DNA of 64,000 bases, from positions 1,240,001-1,304,000 of the forward strand of contig NZ_OCMS01000001.1 of assembly GCF_900215325.1 (NCBI RefSeq), read 5' to 3'. The notes beneath the pieces are model-generated. The model had not been told where the DNA came from. It saw only the letters and a list, made by a program, of their open reading frames with translations, and searched no databases. This DNA is from Fibrobacter sp. UWB16 (lineage in GTDB: Bacteria > Fibrobacterota > Fibrobacteria > Fibrobacterales > Fibrobacteraceae). A program made the translations under genes and the position numbers. Positions 36,155 through 42,907 of this stretch are shown in pieces (the stretch's first letter is position 1; each line of letters starts with the position of its first letter).

Positions 36155-37064
36155 GGGCAATTTCCTCCGTCAAAATATCTTCGAGACTCGGACGCTTGTG
36201 GTCCATCTTTTCTACGGCAATCCCGTTCGAGAGGCAGAAACCGAGCAAACGGTCACGGGCGACATCGTCAGCGCAGATGTATTCTTGCGGGTGACCGGTA
36301 AGCGTTACACCGCGCGGCAAGTCCGCTTCCAAAATTGCCTGACGCGTACGCACATGGTATTCCACGCCGCAGGATTCCGTGATTTCATCGACGGTCCCTT
36401 CGCGGACAATCTTGCCATCGACAATCATCGCCACGCGGTGGCTGATGCTTTCCACGTCGCTCAATAAATGGCTCGAATAGAAAATCGTCACGCCATCGCG
36501 GTTGAGCTGCTGGATAGCCTCGCGCACGTCGCGGCGACCCATCGGGTCCAGGCCGCTCATCGGTTCGTCAAGAATCAAAAGCTTCGGCTTGCCAAGAATC
36601 GCCTGGGCAATCCCCACGCGCTGCATCATGCCCTTGGAATACGAACGCAAGCGGCGGTCGATCCAGTCCTTGTTCGCGTGCAAAAGTTCAAGAGCCCAGC
36701 CAATGCGAGACTCGAGTTCGGCCCCCTTGAGGCCCACGAGCTTTCCGTAAAAGCGCAAAAGTTCACGGCCCGAGAGGTAATCGTAAAAATACGGCTGTTC
36801 CGGAGAATAACCGATGTACTGGCGACTCTTCACATCGCGCGGGCTGATGCCGTTCACAAGCACCTTGCCCGAATCAAAATTCAAAAGCCCCGTCAAAACC
36901 TTAATCGTTGTAGACTTGCCAGCGCCGTTAGGCCCAATAAATCCATACACCTTGCCCGCTTCGACTTTGAAGCTCACGTCCTTGAGCGCAAGCTTCGGCT
37001 TCATCGTAAAGCCACTGCGGTACGTCTTGTGCAGGTGCTCAATTTCAATCATCAAATCGCTCAT
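36141..37064 (-). CDS. ABC transporter ATP-binding protein (ABC-2 type)
   Basis: A 307-residue ATPase. The ATG at 37064 (MSDLMIEIEHLHKTY) is used; a GTG four codons upstream and an ATG at 37052 are alternatives. Walker A is GFIGPNGAGKSTTIKVL, the signature is RSYSKGMMQRVGIAQAIL, Walker B is LLILDEPMSGLDPMG, and the switch His is in YSSHLLSDVESISHRV. The C-terminal about 80 residues form the extra domain common in ABC-2 ATPases. It energises export by the permease encoded next. It starts 9 bp after the stop of the small membrane protein at 37073. Confidence 0.92.
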   Translation of the reverse strand: MSDLMIEIEHLHKTYRSGFTMKPKLALKDVSFKVEAGKVYGFIGPNGAGKSTTIKVLTGLLNFDSGKVLVNGISPRDVKSRQYIGYSPEQPYFYDYLSGRELLRFYGKLVGLKGAELESRIGWALELLHANKDWIDRRLRSYSKGMMQRVGIAQAILGKPKLLILDEPMSGLDPMGRRDVREAIQQLNRDGVTIFYSSHLLSDVESISHRVAMIVDGKIVREGTVDEITESCGVEYHVRTRQAILEADLPRGVTLTGHPQEYICADDVARDRLLGFCLSNGIAVEKMDHKRPSLEDILTEEIARADA

Positions 37065-37072
37065 ACACGCAA

Positions 37073-37390
37073 TCACTTGTTAGAATTTTCGTCGGAATCG
37101 CTAGCCGCATCTTCGCTAGACTCATTATCAGAATCGCCGAGGCCTGCCGCCTTATAGGATTCTTCAATTTCTCGACGGCGGCGGTCTGCCTTTTCCTTTT
37201 TATTGACAAAAAAGTAAATGACGGCACCGATCAAATACACGATAATGCCCGAATAGAAAATCGGGTTGATAGATCTGCCCTCAAGACCGGGGAAAACGTT
37301 CAAAATAATTTCGTGGCCAAAAAGCGAAAGCAGCACCAAGATAAAACCGAGCGCCCTAAGCACGTGAGTGACAATCACAATTTTTTGCAT
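37073..37390 (-). CDS. Small two-helix membrane protein with charged tail
   Basis: A 105-residue protein with two hydrophobic helices (VTHVLRALGFILVLLSLFGHEIIL and INPIFYSGIIVYLIGAVIYFFV) followed by a highly charged C-terminal tail (KKEKADRRRREIEESYK then SDNESSEDAASDSDE). I do not recognise a family. It is the first gene of the transporter operon, with 9 bp to the ABC ATPase, so it may be an accessory subunit. It is preceded by a region with a terminator from the upstream gene. Confidence 0.65.
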   Translation of the reverse strand: MQKIVIVTHVLRALGFILVLLSLFGHEIILNVFPGLEGRSINPIFYSGIIVYLIGAVIYFFVNKKEKADRRRREIEESYKAAGLGDSDNESSEDAASDSDENSNK

Positions 37391-37511
37391 CGTAAACCTC
37401 TAAACGATGCCGTACAACCCGCACGGCATTCACATTTTGAATATATGTATTTATAGATGAAAAAGGCGAGCGAAATCGCGAATATCGTGCGATTTTAAGC
37501 GAAATACACGC

Positions 37512-37546
37512 AAAAAAGGCCTTGCGACGGGATGCCACAGGGCCTT
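37512..37546 (-). terminator. Likely terminator of the 37601 lipoprotein gene
   Basis: On the minus strand AAGGCC...GGCCTT flanks an imperfect stem and is followed by TTTTTT. It lies about 55 bp after the FISUMP lipoprotein stop. Confidence 0.55.
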
Positions 37547-37600
37547 CTTGTTATGATTCAGCTAAGAGGATTGTGTTTTAGCGCATTGCGGGCGCTGTAG

Positions 37601-38125
37601 TTATTTCGCCTTGACGCAACGGACGGAGGCGGCGATGGTCTTGTTGTAATGTTCATACGTTACTTTGTCCTGTACGCGGACCATCACAGCGCGGGATTCG
37701 TCGAATGCATCAGCAGTCCAGAAGCTTGCGCTCACGTTTTCGTCAGCGAACTTGCCATCGTAATAGCGGAAGCCATCCTTACCAATGTTGAGAGCCTTGA
37801 GATCGGCCTTTTCAAAGTCTGCCTGTTTTGGGAGTTCCCAGCCTGTGGGGCATGCGTCATTAGCGGATTTCCAATCGTAGAGGCGGCCATACTTTTTGCA
37901 GTTGTCGAGGTTATTGCCGTAGCAGTAACTGGAATCAAAATTCAGAAGGTTGGCGTTTTCAGCCATCCACACGCGGCCACCCGTTTCGACGGTGGAATAG
38001 GTCTGGCCTTGGCATTTGAGCGTCTTGGCGGATTCATCGTAGTGGCAGTTTTCAACTTTTTCGCATGCAGTAAATGCAATTGCGGTTACAAAAAGAGCCA
38101 ATACGGCAACGAACTTGAACTTCAT
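37601..38125 (-). CDS. Short FISUMP-domain lipoprotein
   Basis: A 174-residue lipoprotein. The ATG at 38125 gives MKFKFVAVLALFVTAIAFTAC (lipobox FTAC); the open frame upstream has no signal peptide and lacks a better ribosome site. Nearly the whole mature protein is one FISUMP domain: GQTYSTVETGGRVWMAENANLLNF, YGNNLDNCKKYGRLYDWKSANDACPTGWELP and the C-terminal ASVRCVKAK. The family (Fibrobacter succinogenes major paralogous domain) has no known biochemical role. Its paired cysteines suggest disulfides outside the cytoplasm. No TIGR02147 gene accompanies it. It is the smallest FISUMP protein in the window. Confidence 0.88.
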   Translation of the reverse strand: MKFKFVAVLALFVTAIAFTACEKVENCHYDESAKTLKCQGQTYSTVETGGRVWMAENANLLNFDSSYCYGNNLDNCKKYGRLYDWKSANDACPTGWELPKQADFEKADLKALNIGKDGFRYYDGKFADENVSASFWTADAFDESRAVMVRVQDKVTYEHYNKTIAASVRCVKAK

Positions 38126-38307
38126 ATGTTCAATCTCCTTAAGATTGTTTTGGGCACCTCCATTTCTAGAGGCTGCCATTAATGATTTTTTCAAGAGCTC
38201 TTTTTTTCGGGCACAAATGTAGATGGAATTAGCCGTTTTGACTAATACTTTCTTTCAATAAGATTCATAATTTTTATTGATGAATTAAGAAAATTCTATA
38301 AGACAAT

Positions 38308-39669
38308 TTAAATCGTTTGGGATGTACTAAGGATTTCCCAATAGCCTTCCTTTTTTCCATTTCGTCGCGCAATAACATTGGCTTTCTTCATCTTGTTGAT
38401 ATGATAACGAATCCCATCAATTGTGATATTGCCAATAATTTCAGCCAATTCTTTATTTGTTACAGAAGGCCGCTCTCTGATAATTTCAAGAATCTGACGT
38501 GTTTTGTTATCGGTAGTCTTATCGGTAGTCTTATCGGTAGTCTTATCGGTAGTTCTCCGCGCGAAAACACTAACTTTTAGCCCACTCCCTACAATTTCGA
38601 ATTTTGGAACACTAAGTCCAGCAGCACGGAACAATTCGATCACACGCGTAACACCCGATCCATACTTTTCAATTTCGCCTAACTGATGAAAATGATTGGC
38701 TATAGCCTTGTTGCGAAGAGTTGAAAGATACTGATTATTCAATAAATCTTCAACATTCATACCATCCAACAATCGACCAGGATTAAAAAATTCAATATGA
38801 TCTGAAAACACCTTAACACATGATTCAGAAGGAGATCGATAATCTCGATGCACTACCATATTTAAAATCAGTTCACGTAGCGCATCTAAGGGATAATCCC
38901 AAACCAAATCATTTTCTGGCTTACCCGTAATCACAACAGCGCAATTTATATGTTTCTTAACAAAATTGAAAATTCGCTCAACCTGACTTACCAAATCGCC
39001 CTGCGCTTCATCTCGATCCTTAATAACCGTCGGAGTCTGAAAGAATCCCATTTGGACAGCAGTATTCATATGCCACTCTTTGGCGAAAAGCATCTCAGCC
39101 GCAAAGGTTAATTTACCGTTCCTTAACAATCGATTCTTTCGTAAAAAATCTAGAGGATCTTGAGAAACGTGATATCCACGTTGATTTATCCGTTGAATAC
39201 TCTGTTCTACTTTTTCAAGCGAAATATCATTTAAAGAACTAGAATCATCCAATACATAATCCCAACTTGAATTTTGCGTCTGAAGCATGCAATCACCTAT
39301 TTCCGCAGGAGTCATAATATGATTGCTGTTTTTATGACGCATAAAGCAACGCCCCTGAACTGCCACTGGTTTTACAGCACTTTCTCGAACAACTATAGCT
39401 ATTAGATTTTTCCCTTTATATTTAAAGGACTCCACATCAGGAACTTGCACCGGCTCTGTTTTGCTTTTTATTTCATTAATCCATTGTTGCAAACTTTCTG
39501 CACCTAATTGTAAGCCATGAACTTTTTCACTCGATTTAAGCCCAATAATTATGGATCCACCATGCTTATTCGCAAACGCACATACGGATTCTATAACCTC
39601 TTGGTTAAAAGAAGACTTAAATTCTATTTTTTCATTTTCTCCTAACGTTATCAGCTCCTCAAAGTTCAC
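38308..39669 (-). CDS. AlbA_2/Schlafen-type ATP-binding transcriptional regulator-like protein
   Basis: A 453-residue protein starting at a GTG 8 bases after GAGG. Domains: an AlbA_2 (divergent AAA-4/Schlafen-like) domain at about 1-120 (ENEKIEFKSSFN, ANKHGGSIIIGL), a GHKL-like ATPase module at about 240-370 (YPLDALRELILNMVVHRDYRSP, IEFFNPGRLLDGM, NHFHQLGEIEKYGSGV), and a C-terminal winged helix (PSVTNKELAEIIGNITIDGIRYHINKMKKANVI). Such proteins are common in prophages and islands and are thought to regulate transcription or act in defence; the role here is open. A TTDK tandem repeat joins the last two domains. The gene lies between two FISUMP genes. Confidence 0.83.
   Translation of the reverse strand: MNFEELITLGENEKIEFKSSFNQEVIESVCAFANKHGGSIIIGLKSSEKVHGLQLGAESLQQWINEIKSKTEPVQVPDVESFKYKGKNLIAIVVRESAVKPVAVQGRCFMRHKNSNHIMTPAEIGDCMLQTQNSSWDYVLDDSSSLNDISLEKVEQSIQRINQRGYHVSQDPLDFLRKNRLLRNGKLTFAAEMLFAKEWHMNTAVQMGFFQTPTVIKDRDEAQGDLVSQVERIFNFVKKHINCAVVITGKPENDLVWDYPLDALRELILNMVVHRDYRSPSESCVKVFSDHIEFFNPGRLLDGMNVEDLLNNQYLSTLRNKAIANHFHQLGEIEKYGSGVTRVIELFRAAGLSVPKFEIVGSGLKVSVFARRTTDKTTDKTTDKTTDNKTRQILEIIRERPSVTNKELAEIIGNITIDGIRYHINKMKKANVIARRNGKKEGYWEILSTSQTI
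38507..38554. repeat. 12-bp tandem repeat, four units, inside the 38308 gene
   Basis: Four in-frame copies of TTATCGGTAGTC (last base changed in unit 4) encode TTDK-TTDK-TTDK-TTDN in the linker before the winged helix. Unit gain or loss would keep the frame and change linker length. Confidence 0.9.
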
Positions 39670-39981
39670 TTAAAGCACCTCATTTTTTTCCAAACAGCCT
39701 GCCGTTGTCATCAATATAATAAAAGCATTTGCAACACAGCAAGAGGCCGCAAATACCGATTTTGCGAAATAAACTTCCTAATTAGAGTAGATAATTATTT
39801 TCTTTTTCGAAAAGAACACTTTCATCACTAAAAAAATATGGTATATTTATTTTGACGTTAAGTTTTTTTTCACAAAAGAAATTTAACGGTTATAGCAGAT
39901 ACCTTTTGCTGAAGGAATTCTTTAAGCGCATTAAGAAGGAGCGTTATAGGAAAACCCCAAATTGTATTTGCAAATAGATTT

Positions 39982-40207
39982 TAGAGTTCGCTCTTATTCT
40001 AGCAATTGGAAAACGACCAAAATTTCAATCCTCTAGGAATAAGGCAGAGCACTCACACCTCGTGGTGTGGGTCGTTTGTGCCTACTAGAAGGAAAAGGTT
40101 TCTTGGTCGTTACCTCAATTGCTGTGGGTGCTTGCGATTCCACACTTTTTTATTGGAATCAAGCACCCATTGTAAGGGGAACTCCGCGAGTTTTTTAACC
40201 ACGGAGG
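39982..40207 (+). promoter_or_regulatory. Structured 5' leader of FISUMP lipoprotein gene
   Basis: The roughly 540 bp before the 40213 gene hold no other gene. A rod-like element pairs AGCAATTG 40001-40008 with CAATTGCT 40116-40123, AACGACCA 40012-40019 with TGGTCGTT 40104-40111, TCCTCTAG 40029-40036 with CTAG-a-AGGA 40085-40093, AGGCA with TGCCT, and ends in CACACC-TCGT-GGTGTG (40054-40069). A UUCG hairpin AGAG-TTCG-CTCT precedes it. A strong hairpin GGGTGCTTG/CAAGCACCC (40126-40134/40160-40168) follows, then AACTC-CGC-GAGTT with a T-run (40180-40196), terminator-like. CTCCG in that last hairpin can instead pair with CGGAG of the ribosome site (40202-40206). It could be a riboswitch-like leader or an sRNA. 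Upstream, about 39840-39880, is AT-rich promoter-like sequence. Confidence 0.6.
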
Positions 40208-40212
40208 TCAAT

Positions 40213-41781
40213 ATGAAGAAGACAAACCTAATCACACTAGTAAGAAACATCATTCTTACATTTCCACTATATTCCGCTGCATTTATTGGTTGTGGCGAAG
40301 AAGTTACCGAAGTCACAAATGTGACAAATGAAGTAACGGGAATGGAGCAAGTCAAAAAATATTCAGACTTGCCCAAATGCTCTTCTGATAATTTCGGTTT
40401 GATATACTACGTATCAGACTCTGCCAAAGTATTTTACTGCAACGAAAAGAAATGGCTAACACTAAACGGAAGCAACGGAAAAGATGGTTCAGACGGTAAA
40501 GACGGCAAGAACGGCACCAACGGAAAGGACGGCGTTTCTCCCGTATTGTTCGATTCAGCTGGGAATTATATCCCAGGAAACGGCGACTCAATTACCGTTG
40601 TGATAAAAAACTATGGTAAAACCGTTACGGGGCTAGGGGAATGCACTTCCAAACGCGAAGGCGAAGTTGCACATTTAGACTCTGTAGACAACCCCCTATA
40701 TTACATCTGCAAGTCCAAATCATGGAAAACAGCGACACCGCTTGAATATGACACCTATAAATGGGCAGACACAACTGATGGTGCGTCAAAATTAGGAAAA
40801 GTCACCAAGAAAATGTACGTTTTCGACAAGACTAAATGGCGTGCAGCAATTGGTGCAGAAATCGAACTAGGACTATGCATTGAAAAACGTACTGGCGAAG
40901 TGTCTAAATATTACGAAGTTTATTTTACATGCAACAACAGGCAGTGGAGTCCTTCGACTCTGCTTGAGTATGATACTTACGGGAAAGACTGCCTAGAAAA
41001 CGGATCTATTGATAGCGGTAAAATTTTTCCCTATAACAAGTATGTGTGTGATAGAGGAATGTTTAGATTCGCCATGCCAATGGAATTAGCTATAAAGCAA
41101 GGATGTTCTAGCTACAACAAGGGCGAAAAGGTCCAATATCAGTATTCGAATTATGTGTGTGACCCAGATTCGAGTATAGCATGGAATGTTTACTACAATA
41201 CCGATTTGTGGTTTGCAGATAGAGATTCATCTGGGTGGAGTTTCGATTTTGACCATATAAACATGGGAACAATGAAAGACCCCCGTGATGGCAAGGTATA
41301 CAAAACCGTAGGGCTGAAATCACAAATGTGGATGGCAGAAAATTTGAAATATGAACTGAAGGGGAGTTACTGCTATCACGATAGTTTGAAGTATTGTGAT
41401 AAATATGGAGTATATTACAAAGAGTCTTCAATTTCGAAGGCATGCCCCGAAGGATGGCACGTTCCAACAGCAATAGAATGGGGAGTATTGTTTAGTTTAC
41501 CAATTACGCAAAATCCGGATGGATTGTGGATAGACGGCGAATACAAATTTAATTATGACGCAACAGGTCCTTGCCGTTCAGAATCAACATACAACGGACA
41601 TACCACAGTAAATTGGTATGATAACGACTGTGCTGATGGATATTGGACATCGAGTAAAGGTGGAGATTACTATTTAGTGACATCCATTAGTAGTGGTTAT
41701 GGTTATTATGAGTATACGACTACAACGGTTTATGATAATAATGAAGTTCGTCAAATTCGTTGCATTAAAGATACGGAATAA
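40213..41781 (+). CDS. FISUMP-domain lipoprotein with collagen-like segment
   Basis: A 522-residue lipoprotein starting at ATG 40213, with GGAGG 5 bp upstream; the signal MKKTNLITLVRNIILTFPLYSAAFIGC has lipobox FIGC. Residues about 90-115 are Gly-X-Y triplets (GSNGKDGSDGKDGKNGTNGK), collagen-like. After that come three repeats of a module with a Cys pair, aromatic residues and a conserved LxEYDTY. The C-terminal 170 residues are the FISUMP domain (GTMKDPRDGKVYKTVGLKSQMWMAENLKYEL, CPEGWHVPTAIEWGVLF, ending VRQIRCIKDTE). It is a surface protein of unknown ligand, on the opposite strand from the other FISUMP genes, with no TIGR02147 partner but a structured leader. Confidence 0.88.
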   Translation: MKKTNLITLVRNIILTFPLYSAAFIGCGEEVTEVTNVTNEVTGMEQVKKYSDLPKCSSDNFGLIYYVSDSAKVFYCNEKKWLTLNGSNGKDGSDGKDGKNGTNGKDGVSPVLFDSAGNYIPGNGDSITVVIKNYGKTVTGLGECTSKREGEVAHLDSVDNPLYYICKSKSWKTATPLEYDTYKWADTTDGASKLGKVTKKMYVFDKTKWRAAIGAEIELGLCIEKRTGEVSKYYEVYFTCNNRQWSPSTLLEYDTYGKDCLENGSIDSGKIFPYNKYVCDRGMFRFAMPMELAIKQGCSSYNKGEKVQYQYSNYVCDPDSSIAWNVYYNTDLWFADRDSSGWSFDFDHINMGTMKDPRDGKVYKTVGLKSQMWMAENLKYELKGSYCYHDSLKYCDKYGVYYKESSISKACPEGWHVPTAIEWGVLFSLPITQNPDGLWIDGEYKFNYDATGPCRSESTYNGHTTVNWYDNDCADGYWTSSKGGDYYLVTSISSGYGYYEYTTTTVYDNNEVRQIRCIKDTE

Positions 41782-41806
41782 GATACCGCCATTTTAAATA
41801 AATTCA

Positions 41807-41839
41807 AATCGCCCTGACTCTTGTTGGGACGATTTTATT
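41807..41839 (+). terminator. Terminator of the 40213 lipoprotein gene
   Basis: AATCGCCC (41807-41814), loop, GGG-a-CGATT (41826-41834) followed by TTATT. It lies 26 bp after the stop codon. Confidence 0.7.
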
Positions 41840-41911
41840 CGTAAAGCCAAAGCCACCTATTTGAAAAGAAAAAAAACATGAGATCCTTCGACTTTGCTCA
41901 GGATGACAGCA

Positions 41912-42667
41912 CTAACCCTTTACATGTATAGCCGAAGCAAATTCTTTCAAGAGTGCAGGATCGTTGACTTTTTCCCAGAGGGTGCCTGTCACAATGATCT
42001 GGGCGCCAGCGGCAACGCGGACGGCTGCAGTCTGCGGGTCCTTGATTCCACCACCGGTGATAATCGTCATTTCGGTCGCCTTGCGAGTGTAGGCGATGTG
42101 TTCGACCGGCACAGGTTCTTCTGCACCGCTACCGGCTTCGAGGTAAACGTAACGCATGCCCATGAGTTCTGCAGCGATGGAATTCACCATGCTGAGCTTC
42201 GGCTTGTTGGCCGGCACCGGCATCGTATTGCTGATGTATTCGACCGTCGTGCGCTTGCCACTGTTAATGAGCTGGTATGCCGTCGGGATTGCTTCCATGT
42301 TGAGCGCACGCACGAGGGCGCCACCGCGCACCTGTTCATCAATAAGGTAGTTCGGATTGCGACCGCTCACGAGCGTCATGAAAAGCATGGCATCAAAGCC
42401 AGGAACAACCTGAGAAGCGCCACCCGGGAAAAGGATTACCGGCAAGTCGACTGCGGCCTTAAGGGCTGCGACCTGTTTCGGGAGCGTAAAATTGCCGAGG
42501 TAAGAACCGCCGACCAAGAGCAAGTCCGCACCATTTTCTGCAGCCATCGAGCCAGCCTTGACAAAGGCGGCCTCGTCCGAAGTATCCGGATCCAAGAGCA
42601 CCGCAAAAAGTGCGCCGCGCTTTTCGATATCAGCATTCAAACGGAGTTCAGTCTTACCAGGTTTCAT
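41912..42667 (-). CDS. Geranylgeranylglyceryl phosphate synthase family protein (PcrB/GGGPS-like)
   Basis: A 251-residue TIM-barrel enzyme. Seen are FAVLLDPDTSD, GADLLLVGGSYLG, PVILFPGGASQVVPGFDAMLFMTLVSGRNPNYLIDEQ, MRYVYLEAGSGA, ITGGGIKDPQTAA and AGAQIIVTGTLWE. These match GGGP/heptaprenylglyceryl-phosphate synthases, which link sn-glycerol-1-phosphate to a polyprenyl diphosphate. Such enzymes make the core lipid of archaea but also occur in Bacteroidetes and a few other bacteria. The prenyl chain length cannot be deduced from this inspection. It is a single gene between FISUMP loci, with no partner enzyme in view. Confidence 0.88.
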   Translation of the reverse strand: MKPGKTELRLNADIEKRGALFAVLLDPDTSDEAAFVKAGSMAAENGADLLLVGGSYLGNFTLPKQVAALKAAVDLPVILFPGGASQVVPGFDAMLFMTLVSGRNPNYLIDEQVRGGALVRALNMEAIPTAYQLINSGKRTTVEYISNTMPVPANKPKLSMVNSIAAELMGMRYVYLEAGSGAEEPVPVEHIAYTRKATEMTIITGGGIKDPQTAAVRVAAGAQIIVTGTLWEKVNDPALLKEFASAIHVKG

Positions 42668-42756
42668 AACAATTCCTTTTCACACATAATGCGCTAGATA
42701 GAGTAAAGATACAATATTTCCACAAGGAGATTCCTGTTCAGGCCAAGGTAACATCG

Positions 42757-42806
42757 CAAATCAAGATTTCACGGGATCCTTCAGGCTTTCGCCCTCAGGA
42801 TGACGA
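42757..42806. repeat. Dispersed palindromic repeat (GGATCCTTCAGG...CTCAGGATGACG type)
   Basis: TTTCACGGGATCCTTCAGGC, a short loop and GCCCTCAGGATGACGAGG match the repeat units at 45706 and, in part, 25856, 41883 and 52995. It sits in the 240-bp gap between the GGGPS start and the FISUMP terminator. Confidence 0.6.
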
Positions 42807-42823
42807 GGCGCACGAGCATGACA

Positions 42824-42857
42824 AAGCAAAAAGAAGGCGGGCCTCAGCCCGCCTTCT
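42824..42857 (-). terminator. Terminator of FISUMP module 1
   Basis: AGAAGGCGGGC (42832-42842), loop CTCA, and GCCCGCCTTCT (42847-42857) form a perfect 11-bp stem; an A-run at 42828-42832 gives Ts on the minus strand. A GTTAGGAGGA copy (42867-42876) lies between stop codon and hairpin. Confidence 0.8.
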
Positions 42858-42907
42858 GTCCCTCTATCCTCCTAACAACAACCCAAGCACTATTAGAGGG
42901 AGCAAAT

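Noticed and set aside
39982-40207. 6S RNA, tmRNA or retron
   Set aside because: The rod is too short and lacks the open central bubble of 6S RNA; there is no tRNA-like end for tmRNA and no reverse transcriptase gene nearby.
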